Position numbers and translations under genes: made by a program
Notes under the pieces: generated by a model
What the model was told of the DNA's origin: nothing
Database searches by the model: none
The model's input: only the letters and a program-made list of their open reading frames with translations
From: Pinirhizobacter sp036499745
GTDB taxonomy: Bacteria; Pseudomonadota; Gammaproteobacteria; Xanthomonadales; Rhodanobacteraceae
Assembly (NCBI RefSeq): GCF_036499745.1
Contig: NZ_DASYDG010000038.1
Coordinates: 58,866-122,865 of the forward strand
Direction of reading: 5' to 3'
Length of the DNA stretch: 64,000 nucleotides
Part shown: piece by piece, positions 1 through 8,122 of the stretch
Layout: every line of letters begins with the position of its first letter
Position numbering within the stretch: position 1 is the first letter of the stretch

Positions 1-134
1 GCCGGACTATATCAGCGGGTTGCCAGCTCCCTTGTTATCAACACGTTAACCCACTGAGGTCGCCGAATCCTGCGCCGGAGCCGATACACTTAGCGTCGGG
101 GCACCCGTCCGTCCCTGCCAAAGCACCCACGCCA

Positions 135-812
135 ATGCCACAGCTGTACCCCGATCTCTACGCCCTGCCGCCCATGCGCGCGCTGCTGGCCAGCGAGTCG
201 GCGGTGCTGGCACCGGAACTGGCGCGTTCCACGGGCGACCATGCGCTGCACATCGCACCGGTGCCTGAGATCGTCCCGCCGCCGCTGCCCTTGCTCGGAC
301 GCTGGACGCGCCTGCACCTGGCTCGGGGCGGCTGGCAGGGCGACGTACAGGCCTGCGGGGGCGCCCCCCTTCCGTTCCAGGACGACGCGTTCGGGGTGGT
401 GGTTTTGCGCCACGCGGCTGAAATCGTTCCCAACGGCGAGGATCTGATCATCGAGGCTGCCCGCGTGCTAGCACCGGGCGGCGTACTTGCGATCACCGGC
501 GTGCATCCGGTGAGTGCCTGGGCGCCCTGGTTCCAGTGGCGCGCTCGTGGCACGCGGGCCAGCCTGCGCCAGCCGGTGCTGCTGCGATCGGCTTGCGGCC
601 GGGCCGACCTGCACGTGATTGCCGTGCACCGAGCCGGCCATGTGTTGCCGTCGGTCATGACAGGTGAGGGCAGCAGCCTGGCTGGCGGCGCCTATATTTT
701 GTTTGCGCGCAAACAGCGTATCGCCGCCACGCCATTGCGCGTGATCAAGGCCGCCGCCGTACCCGTACAGTCCGGTAGCCTTGTATCCGGCGCGCGCCGT
801 GCTGCGCGCTGA
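135..812 (+). CDS. Class I SAM-dependent methyltransferase-like protein
   Basis: Encodes a 225-residue protein ending 20 bases before the rnhA start. The middle part has the look of a methyltransferase fold: a stretch reading PFQDDAFGVVVLRH followed by EAARVLAPGGVLAITG, the usual post-motif II/III segment of class I methyltransferases (about residues 76-122). The N-terminal glycine-rich SAM loop is weak, so activity is uncertain. A gene of this type commonly sits next to rnhA-dnaQ in Xanthomonadales, which supports its being real. The substrate cannot be read from the sequence. The start at 135 is the first ATG of a long open frame with no strong ribosome binding site in front of it. Confidence 0.75.
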   Translation: MPQLYPDLYALPPMRALLASESAVLAPELARSTGDHALHIAPVPEIVPPPLPLLGRWTRLHLARGGWQGDVQACGGAPLPFQDDAFGVVVLRHAAEIVPNGEDLIIEAARVLAPGGVLAITGVHPVSAWAPWFQWRARGTRASLRQPVLLRSACGRADLHVIAVHRAGHVLPSVMTGEGSSLAGGAYILFARKQRIAATPLRVIKAAAVPVQSGSLVSGARRAAR

Positions 813-832
813 ACGACCCAATGAAGGAAAGC

Positions 833-1285
833 ATGAACCAGGTTGAAGCATTCACCGACGGCGCTTGCCTCGGTAACCCCGGGCCCGGCGGCTGGGCCGC
901 CTTGCTCCGCGCAGGCAATACCGAGCGTATGGTCGCCGGCGGCGATCCGGCCACCACCAACAACCGCATGGAACTGATGGCCGCCATCGGCGCGCTCGAA
1001 GCACTGACACGCCCCTGCCAGGTACGCCTGACCACCGACTCCCGCTATGTGATGCAGGGCATCGAAGACTGGATGCCCCGCTGGATCGCAAATGGCTGGA
1101 AAACCTCCGACAAGAAGCCGGTGAAGAACCAGGACCTCTGGCAGCGCCTGGCCGCGGCCAAGGCGCCGCACAGCGTGCGCTGGGAATGGGTGAAAGGCCA
1201 CAGCGGCCACGCGGAGAACGAGCGCGTGGACGAAGCGGCGCGCGAGCAGGCACTGGTGTTCAAGGCAGGTGGCATTCCGGCATGA
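833..1285 (+). CDS. rnhA: Ribonuclease HI
   Basis: Ribonuclease HI cuts the RNA strand of RNA-DNA hybrids, removing R-loops and lagging-strand primers in the cytoplasm. All active-site residues are present: D9 (in TDGACLGNPGPGG), E47 (in NNRMELMA), D69 (in TTDSRYV), H123 (in GHSGH) and D133. The length of 150 residues matches the family. I chose the ATG at 833 because it follows AAGGAA at good spacing and aligns with the usual N-terminus; an in-frame ATG at 821 would add four residues. Its stop codon overlaps the dnaQ start (ATGA), so the two are translationally coupled. Confidence 0.97.
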   Translation: MNQVEAFTDGACLGNPGPGGWAALLRAGNTERMVAGGDPATTNNRMELMAAIGALEALTRPCQVRLTTDSRYVMQGIEDWMPRWIANGWKTSDKKPVKNQDLWQRLAAAKAPHSVRWEWVKGHSGHAENERVDEAAREQALVFKAGGIPA

Positions 1286-2019
1286 GGCAGATTGTCCTTG
1301 ATACGGAAACCACGGGCCTGGAAGTACGGCAGGGCCATCGCCTGATCGAAATCGGCGCGGTGGAACTGCTCGAGCGCCGGCCCAGCGGCCGTACCTTCCA
1401 CACCTATCTGAACCCTGGGCGCGCCATTGATGAAGGTGCGCGCGCGGTCACCGGCATCGAGGATGAATTCCTTCTCGACAAGCCGAAATTCGCCGAGGTG
1501 GTGGACGACTTCCTGGCCTTCATCAAGGGCGCGGAACTGATCATCCACAATGCCAGCTTTGACATAGGTTTCCTCGACGCCGAGCTCGCCATGGCCGGCA
1601 ACCATGGCAAGGTGACCGACCACGCCAGCGTGCTCGATACCCTTGTGATGGCGCGCGAACGCTATCCCGGGCAGCGCAACAGCCTGGATGCGTTGTGCAG
1701 GCGCTTAGGGGTGGACAACACCCACCGCGACCTCCACGGCGGCCTGCTGGACGCGCAGCTGCTGGCGGATGTGTACCTGTCCATGACCACCGGCCAGGTC
1801 GTGCTGGATCTCGCCTTTGATGCCGGCGCGCCGTCTCGGCACCATGTATCGCTGCAGGGTTTCGCCATCACCGCAAGGCCCCGGGTACTGCGCGCCAGCG
1901 AAACGGAAGCTGCGCTGCATGAGCAGCGCCTTCAGGCGATCGACAAGGCGTCCGGTGGCGCCACGGTGTGGCGTACGTTGGTCGACGAGCTGGTGGAGTC
2001 TGGCCAGTCTGTGGCATAG
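1282..2019 (+). CDS. dnaQ: DNA polymerase III epsilon subunit (proofreading 3'-5' exonuclease)
   Basis: The epsilon subunit removes mispaired bases for the replicative polymerase. At 245 residues it has the full DEDDh exonuclease set: D7 and E9 in LDTETTGL, an aspartate in HNASFDIGFLD, and H plus D in HGGLLDAQLLADVY. The C-terminal tail after about residue 180 would carry the alpha-subunit binding segment. The start is the ATG at 1282, which overlaps the rnhA stop by four bases. The rnhA-dnaQ pair in one direction is the usual arrangement in this group. It converges on the PP2C gene with only 25 bases between stops. Confidence 0.97.
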   Translation: MRQIVLDTETTGLEVRQGHRLIEIGAVELLERRPSGRTFHTYLNPGRAIDEGARAVTGIEDEFLLDKPKFAEVVDDFLAFIKGAELIIHNASFDIGFLDAELAMAGNHGKVTDHASVLDTLVMARERYPGQRNSLDALCRRLGVDNTHRDLHGGLLDAQLLADVYLSMTTGQVVLDLAFDAGAPSRHHVSLQGFAITARPRVLRASETEAALHEQRLQAIDKASGGATVWRTLVDELVESGQSVA

Positions 2020-2044
2020 CCGCAGCGCTTCATCCCGCGGCGTG

Positions 2045-2743
2045 TCACCCGTGCCGTACCAGGATCGCCGTGACGTTATCCCTCGCTCCGCCATCGAGCG
2101 CCGTCAGGATCATCTGTTCGATCGCTTCCTGCGCTCCCAGATCGGCGCGTTCGCTGATGGTTTGGAGCTGCGCGTCATCGACTACCTCGGTAAGGCCGTC
2201 GGTGCATAGCAGCAAGCGCATCCCTGGCTTCCAGGGGCCGCGGCATATCTGCACATAGAGTTGCTCGTTGCCCGTAACACCCAGCGCCTGGTTCATCACC
2301 CCGCGCGGGGCGGCCGTATCGCGTGCCTCAGGCCACTCGCCTTTTTCCACCAGCGCCTCGGCCAGCTTGCCATCGTGCACCAGCCGGCGCAGTTCGCCGT
2401 CGTCGACATAGATACGGCTGTCTCCCACCCAGGCCGCCTCCCAGCCGCCGTCCATCAAACGCACCGCAGCCACCGTGGTGCCCATCGGCCGGGCGTGGGG
2501 CAGGTTGCGGGTATGCATCAAAAGCTCATCGTTGGCGGCTGTCAGCGCCGACAGCAGGGACTGCCCCCGCGTCACCCGCTCCACCACGCCGTCACGCACG
2601 CTGGCCGAGGCCAATTCCCCATGCCGATGCCCACCCATGCCGTCCAGCACCAGGAACAGCCCCAGGGAGGGATCCGCGTAGTAGGTGTCCTCGTTGCGCG
2701 ACCGGGCCATCCCCGGGTGCGTGCCGTGCCCAAATTCGATCAT
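2045..2743 (-). CDS. PP2C-family serine/threonine protein phosphatase
   Basis: A compact PP2C phosphatase of 232 residues, a metal-dependent enzyme that removes phosphate from Ser/Thr and usually counters Hanks-type kinases. Metal-binding motifs are visible: RNEDTYY near residue 17, LDGMGGH at 33-39, WVGDSRIY in the middle, CTDGLTE, and a final GARDNVTAILV segment. There is no membrane segment or extra domain. No partner kinase is next to it in this window. The ATG at 2743 is the first in the frame and begins the typical N-terminus (FGHGTHPGMARSRNED). Confidence 0.93.
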   Translation of the reverse strand: MIEFGHGTHPGMARSRNEDTYYADPSLGLFLVLDGMGGHRHGELASASVRDGVVERVTRGQSLLSALTAANDELLMHTRNLPHARPMGTTVAAVRLMDGGWEAAWVGDSRIYVDDGELRRLVHDGKLAEALVEKGEWPEARDTAAPRGVMNQALGVTGNEQLYVQICRGPWKPGMRLLLCTDGLTEVVDDAQLQTISERADLGAQEAIEQMILTALDGGARDNVTAILVRHG

Positions 2744-2882
2744 GGAAGCGTCGTTTCATTCATTTACAGGCGGAAATCCCCGCCCAATGAGGAGAATGCC
2801 CCACTGCCTGGGAGTTGTCACGGCTCACCCGCGCCCGTATCATTGCCTGCTCGACGCGGCACGCCCGCGCTCGACGACCAAA

Positions 2883-2972
2883 GGAGAGGTGGCAGAGTGG
2901 TCGAATGCGCCGGATTCGAAATCCGGTTTAGGTTTAGGCCTAACGTGGGTTCGAATCCCACCCTCTCCGCCA
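2883..2972 (+). tRNA. tRNA-Ser (anticodon CGA)
   Basis: A 90-nt class II tRNA. The acceptor stem GGAGAGG pairs with CCTCTCC, followed by discriminator G and an encoded CCA. The anticodon stem CCGGA/TCCGG encloses the loop TTCGAAA, giving anticodon CGA, which reads UCG (serine). The long variable arm (TTTAGGTTTAGGCCTAA region) and the T loop GTTCGAATC fit a serine tRNA. Its 3' end is the insertion site of the downstream island, and the gene is left intact. Confidence 0.97.
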
Positions 2973-2973
2973 G
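2959..2973 (+). other. attL of the genomic island (tRNA-Ser 3' end)
   Basis: The 15-base sequence CACCCTCTCCGCCAG, the tRNA-Ser acceptor end plus one base, recurs exactly at 38556-38570 in the same orientation. Integrases of the tyrosine-recombinase family commonly use tRNA 3' ends in this way. Confidence 0.85.
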
Positions 2974-2980
2974 TAGAGCC

Positions 2981-3012
2981 AAAAAAGCCCTTGTTTATCA
3001 AGGGCTTTTTTG
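2981..3012 (+). terminator. Rho-independent terminator after tRNA-Ser
   Basis: A stem AAAAAAGCCCTTG / CAAGGGCTTTTTT closes a short TTTAT loop and runs into T residues. It is perfectly symmetrical and can act in both directions. It lies inside the island, so it replaces the tRNA's probable original terminator, which now sits beyond the right att site. Confidence 0.9.
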
Positions 3013-3220
3013 TGTGTGTCGTTTTTAGTGTGCCATCGAGCATGCCATCGGCTGCTTTCTGCTTTTCGGTCGTCCGTGATTCTGATCTACACTCGAAGGG
3101 GTTTAGAGACTCACGCAGTCAGCATGGGCCTACACGTTCAATCGTTTGTCGTCGGCAACCCTGAGGTGTGTGGAATTTTAGCTTCGCGCCGTTTACGACA
3201 GGGACGGGTCCCATTGAGCC

Positions 3221-3874
3221 ATGTTGATTGAACAGCTTCATTCGCAACCAGCTTCTACTGATTTTCACCGGCCGCATGCTTTGAAGGGGTACCAAGCCGA
3301 TCTGTCCGCTGGATCATTGATGATCCCCGAGAGTCGGATTATTGCTGGACTTATGCTTCAGCGCCCCGACCGCGCTGCTTGGGAGCGTGCCTTGCGCGTG
3401 GACAATATATTGCAGAAGTCATCTCCGGCCACTGCAGCTCGCCAGGCGCGCCTGATCCGCCTCCGGCTGGAGACCATTGACGCGTCGGCATGGAGTTCGA
3501 TCCGAAACGGCGATAAGGAAATTGCCACGCAGTTGCTATTCGCCGCTGCGCTAAAGCACAGCCAGTTGCTCACCGACTTCCTTCGTGAGGTCGTGGCCGA
3601 TCACGTCCGGCGATTGGAGGACTCGCTTTCGGTCACTGCCTGGGAGCCCTTTCTGCACGATTGCGCAGCGCGCGATCCGTCCGTGGCATCGTGGAGCAAC
3701 TCGACGCGCAAGAAGCTGCTACAGGTGATCATTCGGATCCTCGCCGAGGCCCGCTATTTGGAAACTACGAGATCCCTGCGTCTGCTGCCTCCGCACCTTC
3801 ATCCGGCTGTTCGCCAGTCCTTGTTGGCCGCCGGAGAAGGGCAGCTCGTTTCGATGATGGAAATTCGTGCATGA
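3221..3874 (+). CDS. brxA: BREX protein BrxA (DUF1819)
   Basis: First gene of the BREX type I operon. BrxA is a small helical DNA-binding protein found in most BREX loci; its exact job in phage exclusion is not settled. The 217-residue product has the family signature ADLSAGSLMIPESRIIAGL at about 27-45. The family's usual N-terminus begins just before this, so the first 20 or so residues from the ATG at 3221 may not be translated; no clear ribosome binding site settles the start. The stop overlaps the brxB start (ATGA). About 200 bases between the tRNA terminator and this gene must hold the operon promoter, but I see no convincing -35/-10 pair there. Confidence 0.92.
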   Translation: MLIEQLHSQPASTDFHRPHALKGYQADLSAGSLMIPESRIIAGLMLQRPDRAAWERALRVDNILQKSSPATAARQARLIRLRLETIDASAWSSIRNGDKEIATQLLFAAALKHSQLLTDFLREVVADHVRRLEDSLSVTAWEPFLHDCAARDPSVASWSNSTRKKLLQVIIRILAEARYLETTRSLRLLPPHLHPAVRQSLLAAGEGQLVSMMEIRA

Positions 3875-4449
3875 GCGACAAATTTCGCGAGCGTCTCAAT
3901 CGCCTGCTGCCCCAGCTCAGTTCCGCCGACTTCCTTGCCAACAGGGGGCTGGGCAACGAGATCGGCTTTTGGGTTTTCGACTACCTGCCTGAGCAGGAAT
4001 TGGAGATGCGCGGGTTTATCACCGACATCCTGCTGCCCGGCCTGGCGCGGCAGCAGCCAGTGTTGCGCCCCGCGGTCGTCAACCTCTTCGAGCTCATCGT
4101 CGACCTGCTGGAAGACCGCAAGCTCTATGACCGCGTCCTGGCCATCCAGGCCGACAAGGGCAATGACGCCGCGCTCGCCGCGCTCCGGCCTGTGCTGAAA
4201 GAAGACAAGCTGGCCCAACGCATCGCCAGCAAGATCGACTTCGACCAAAGAGACATGCTGCTGCTGACCGGCGTAGGGGCCGCGTATCCGATGCTGCGCT
4301 CACACACCTTGCTGACCGCCTTGCAGCCGATCATGAACCACACGCCGGTGGTGATGTTCTATCCCGGGCGCTACGACGGCTTCTCGCTGCGCCTGTTCAA
4401 CACATTGGCCGATGACCACTACTACCGCGCCTTCCGGCTGGCGGAATGA
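3871..4449 (+). CDS. brxB: BREX protein BrxB (DUF1788)
   Basis: A 192-residue BrxB/DUF1788 protein, a core BREX component that works with BrxC and PglZ. The family ending is clear: VVMFYPGRYDGFSLRLFN, then a short tail DDHYYRAFRL. The start is the ATG at 3871, which overlaps the brxA stop by four bases and implies translational coupling. The frame is open for more than 200 bases upstream, but that part overlaps brxA and is not needed. The next gene, brxC, begins 22 bases downstream. Confidence 0.93.
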   Translation: MSDKFRERLNRLLPQLSSADFLANRGLGNEIGFWVFDYLPEQELEMRGFITDILLPGLARQQPVLRPAVVNLFELIVDLLEDRKLYDRVLAIQADKGNDAALAALRPVLKEDKLAQRIASKIDFDQRDMLLLTGVGAAYPMLRSHTLLTALQPIMNHTPVVMFYPGRYDGFSLRLFNTLADDHYYRAFRLAE

Positions 4450-4471
4450 TTCACAGGGGATGACTGAAGAC

Positions 4472-7400
4472 ATGAAAATCAGGGAGCTTTTCCGCAAGCC
4501 GATTGACCGCCCGATCAACGGCGTCATCAAGGCTGACCAGCGCGATGCCGAAAGCATCTGGCAGGAGCTGGACGAATACGTGGTCACCAAGCAGTTGGCC
4601 GACTACTTTCGCCGCTTCTTCGACGCCTATCTGGCGGCCGGCGACAACCCAAACAATTCGGTCATCACCGACCGCATGGGCGTGTGGGTATCGGGCTTCT
4701 TCGGCTCCGGTAAATCGCACTTCATCAAGATCCTGTCGTATCTGCTGGAAAACCAGGCAGCAGTCGACCCGGTCTCCGGCAACACCAAGCGTGCGGCCGA
4801 ATTCTTCGACGAGACCAAGATCAAGGATCCGCTGTTGCTGGCGGACATCCAGCGCGCCACGCGCGGCAGCGCCGACGTCATCCTGTTCAACATCGATGCC
4901 AAGGCAGACAGCAAGTCCGATCGCGATGTAGTTCTGCAAGTGTTCCTTCGCGTGTTCAACGAAAAGCTCGGTTTCTCAGGCGATGCGCCGCATATCGCCG
5001 AGATGGAGCGCTACCTTGTCAGCAAGGGTGCCTACGACACCTTCCAGCAGGAGTTCGCGCGCATCCACGGTGGCTCGTGGACAGCGGAGCGCGATGCGTT
5101 TGACTTTCTGCGCGATGAAATCGCCCAGGCCTTGGCTGTCGCGTTGAAGATGTCGGTGGAATCCGCCCAGCGCTGGTTCGACGAATCCCGTGACAGCTAC
5201 AAGATCAACATCGAGAACTTCGCCAAGCTGCTGAGCGAGTACCTGGACACCAAGGGCAAGGACCATCGCATCATCTTCCTCGTCGATGAGGTCGGCCAGT
5301 TCATCGGCAATAACACCCAGCTCATGCTCAATCTGCAAACCATTGCCGAGCAGCTCGGCACCCAATGCAAGGGGCGCGCCTGGGTCATCGTCACCAGTCA
5401 GGAAGATATCGAGGCGGCCATCGGCGAAGCCAACAAGGCGCGCTCACAGGATTTCTCAAAGATCCAGGGCCGCTTCCACACCCGCCTGTCGTTGGCCAGT
5501 TCCAATACCGACGAAGTCATCGGCGTACGCCTGCTGGCCAAGACCGAAGCCGCTCACGAGGCGCTGCGCAACGTGTTCGAGCAGCAGGGCGACATCATCA
5601 ACAACCAGATATCGTTCAACGGCAACGCCGTGACCATGCGCGGCTACCTCGATTCTGTCAGCTACGTGGCCAACTATCCGTTCGCGCCATACCAGTTCGA
5701 GCTGCTGCAAAAAATCTTCGAGGCCATCCGAAAGGTCGGCGCCACCGGTCAGCACCTTTCACGCGGCGAGCGTTCCCTGCTGGACGCGTTCCAGTCTGCC
5801 GCCAAGATCAATGTCGATCGCAGCATCCAGTCGCTGGTGCCGCTGTACGACTTCTATCCCTCGATCGAGAGCTTTCTCGATACGACCGTAAAGCGCGCCA
5901 TCGACCAGGCCGAACAAAATCCCGCCCTCGAGAAGCAGGACATTCGGCTGCTGAAGGCGCTGTTCCTGATCCGCCATATTGCCGAGGTGATCAAGCCCTC
6001 CATCGACAACCTGGCGGCGCTTTGCCTCGATCAGATCGATGCCGACAAGCTGCAGCTCAAGCGGCAGATCCAGCAGAGTCTGGAGCGGCTGGAGCAGCAG
6101 AAGCTTGTCAACCGCAACGGCGACCTGTGGTTCTTTCTCACCAATGAAGAGCGCGACATTGCTCGCGAGATCGGCCATGTCGACGTATCCGCCGCTGAGA
6201 AATCCAAACTGCTGGCGGAGATCGTCTTCGACGAAATCCTCGGCGGGCAAACCAAGGTGCGCCACCGCGATACCAAGGCTGACTACGAATTCAACCGGCT
6301 GCTCGATGGCGCGCCGTACCGTCAAGCCAATCAGGCGCTCAGCTTGGACATCCGCTCGCCGCTGGGTGACGACTACGAAAGCCTCAAGCCGGATCGCTGC
6401 ATCATGCTCAGCGCCGAAGGCAACGGCAAAGCGCTGATCCGCATGGGCGAGGGAACCCGTCTGGATATCGAGCTGACCCTGTATCAGCAGATCGAGAAAT
6501 ATGTCGACAGCCCCAAGGCCAGCGCGGCACCGCCGTCCCTGCGCAAGATTCTGCTGGAGCGCAAAGACGAAAATCGCGAACGCCGGCAGCGCCTGGTCGC
6601 GCAAATCGGCGAACTGATCGTGCGGGGCGACTGCTACGCCAAGGGTCAGCAGGTGCGCTCCAAGGCCGCCACGGCGCCCACCCTGCTGGATGAGCTGATC
6701 AATTACCTGATCACCAATACCTACAACAAACTGCCGTACCTGAAAATTCGCAAGCCCGATTCTATTGCCGAGATCCGCGCCCTGCTCAGCGCCGACAACG
6801 TCGGGCAGCAGGAGCTGGCGCTCGGCGGCGAAGACGGCAACCCGCAGGCCATCGAGGAGGTGCGCCAGTACCTGCAGCTCGCCGCGTCGCAGAATCGTGT
6901 GCTGCTGTCCGATGTGGTCGATCGCTTCACCGACATCCCCTACGGCTGGAAGCCAGAGTGGGAAGTGGTGCTGCTGATCACCCGCCTGTTCATGGCTGGC
7001 GAGATCAAACTCACCATGGGTGGTTCCGATCTGGATCCGCGCAGCGCGTTCGATCCGCTGACGAAAGGAGTGCAGCACAAGCAAATCTCGATCCTCAAGC
7101 GCAAGACTGCCGATGCCGGCAGCATTGCGCGCGCGTCGGATCTGTACCGGCAGCTGTTCTCCTCCTTGCCGCGCAAGGAAGAAGATGGCGTGGTCGTCGA
7201 CTTCCGCAGCAAGCTGGTCGAGTGGAAGGATGACCTGAAACGCTGGCAGCTCACCGCGGGGCAATTGCACTATCCCGGCAAGGCGGTGATTGAGGCCTTG
7301 CTGGCGCGCTGCGAGCGGCAGCTCGCCATCCGCGACCCGTTCGAGTTCATCGAGGCGCTGAACAAGTCGCGCGATGAATGGCTGGATGCCGGTGAGGATC

Positions 7401-8119
7401 TCAACGACGTCCGCGGCTTCTACACCAACCAACTGCCGACCTGGCAGCGCTTTCTGGCCACACTCAACCGTTTTGAGCCCAATCGCGATGTGCTGGCCAC
7501 AGACCCCAAGGCCAGCGTCGCCCTGAAGGATCTGCAGCGCATCCGCGAAGAGCCTGCCCCGTACGCCAGCATCAGCAAGATCGAGCCGCTGCTGGCCGCC
7601 CTTGAAGCCAGCAACCAGGCCCTGGTGCAGGCCCAGCGCGAGGCGGCGCTGCGCATCGTCGAACAGTGCATCGACGAGGCGAACAAGGCGTTGCTGCAGG
7701 CAGTCGCGAATGCCGATCTCAGCAATGCGGCTCTGCGTCCTCTGCAACAGCTGAAGCTGAAGATTGCCGACGCGGTCAGCATCCCTGAGATCCAGTTTCT
7801 GGCCAACGGTGCCGGCGACAAGCTGGAAGAGGCGATGGATCTGATCCGCGACACCTTGCTGAAGGCACACACCGCGGCGCAGGCCGCGAGCAAGGCGGCG
7901 ACAGCTAGCGGTGAGGCCAAAATATCGACGAGTTCCGCTACGGCTTCAGCATCGGCCGCTGCCGCAGCAGCACCGAAAATCTCGCAGACCATCCGTCCGG
8001 CCGACCTGGCCACCACTACCTATCTTGAAACCGAGGCCGAGGTCGACACCTACCTCGCCGAGCTCAAAGCCCACTTCACCGCCGTGCTCAAGTCCGGCAA
8101 ACGCATCCGGATCCAGTAA
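4472..8119 (+). CDS. brxC: BREX ATPase BrxC (PglY-like, DUF499-type)
   Basis: A large P-loop ATPase of 1215 residues, the predicted motor of BREX. The N-terminus MKIRELFRKPIDRPINGVIK is the family hallmark. Walker A is GFFGSGKS at 75-82 and Walker B is IIFLVDEVGQF near 268-278. The C-terminal 100 residues form an Ala/Ser-rich linker followed by a short conserved tail (TYLETEAEVDTYLAELK). I chose the ATG at 4472 because it matches the family start; an ATG at 4460 in the same frame would add MTED. The gene lies three bases before pglX. The frame is intact throughout. Confidence 0.95.
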   Translation: MKIRELFRKPIDRPINGVIKADQRDAESIWQELDEYVVTKQLADYFRRFFDAYLAAGDNPNNSVITDRMGVWVSGFFGSGKSHFIKILSYLLENQAAVDPVSGNTKRAAEFFDETKIKDPLLLADIQRATRGSADVILFNIDAKADSKSDRDVVLQVFLRVFNEKLGFSGDAPHIAEMERYLVSKGAYDTFQQEFARIHGGSWTAERDAFDFLRDEIAQALAVALKMSVESAQRWFDESRDSYKINIENFAKLLSEYLDTKGKDHRIIFLVDEVGQFIGNNTQLMLNLQTIAEQLGTQCKGRAWVIVTSQEDIEAAIGEANKARSQDFSKIQGRFHTRLSLASSNTDEVIGVRLLAKTEAAHEALRNVFEQQGDIINNQISFNGNAVTMRGYLDSVSYVANYPFAPYQFELLQKIFEAIRKVGATGQHLSRGERSLLDAFQSAAKINVDRSIQSLVPLYDFYPSIESFLDTTVKRAIDQAEQNPALEKQDIRLLKALFLIRHIAEVIKPSIDNLAALCLDQIDADKLQLKRQIQQSLERLEQQKLVNRNGDLWFFLTNEERDIAREIGHVDVSAAEKSKLLAEIVFDEILGGQTKVRHRDTKADYEFNRLLDGAPYRQANQALSLDIRSPLGDDYESLKPDRCIMLSAEGNGKALIRMGEGTRLDIELTLYQQIEKYVDSPKASAAPPSLRKILLERKDENRERRQRLVAQIGELIVRGDCYAKGQQVRSKAATAPTLLDELINYLITNTYNKLPYLKIRKPDSIAEIRALLSADNVGQQELALGGEDGNPQAIEEVRQYLQLAASQNRVLLSDVVDRFTDIPYGWKPEWEVVLLITRLFMAGEIKLTMGGSDLDPRSAFDPLTKGVQHKQISILKRKTADAGSIARASDLYRQLFSSLPRKEEDGVVVDFRSKLVEWKDDLKRWQLTAGQLHYPGKAVIEALLARCERQLAIRDPFEFIEALNKSRDEWLDAGEDLNDVRGFYTNQLPTWQRFLATLNRFEPNRDVLATDPKASVALKDLQRIREEPAPYASISKIEPLLAALEASNQALVQAQREAALRIVEQCIDEANKALLQAVANADLSNAALRPLQQLKLKIADAVSIPEIQFLANGAGDKLEEAMDLIRDTLLKAHTAAQAASKAATASGEAKISTSSATASASAAAAAAPKISQTIRPADLATTTYLETEAEVDTYLAELKAHFTAVLKSGKRIRIQ

Positions 8120-8122
8120 GCA

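Noticed and set aside
5759..7870. A 703-codon open frame on the minus strand inside brxC
   Set aside because: It is antisense to a well-supported BrxC frame. High GC content makes long mirror frames common, and the peptide shows no domain or composition of a real protein.
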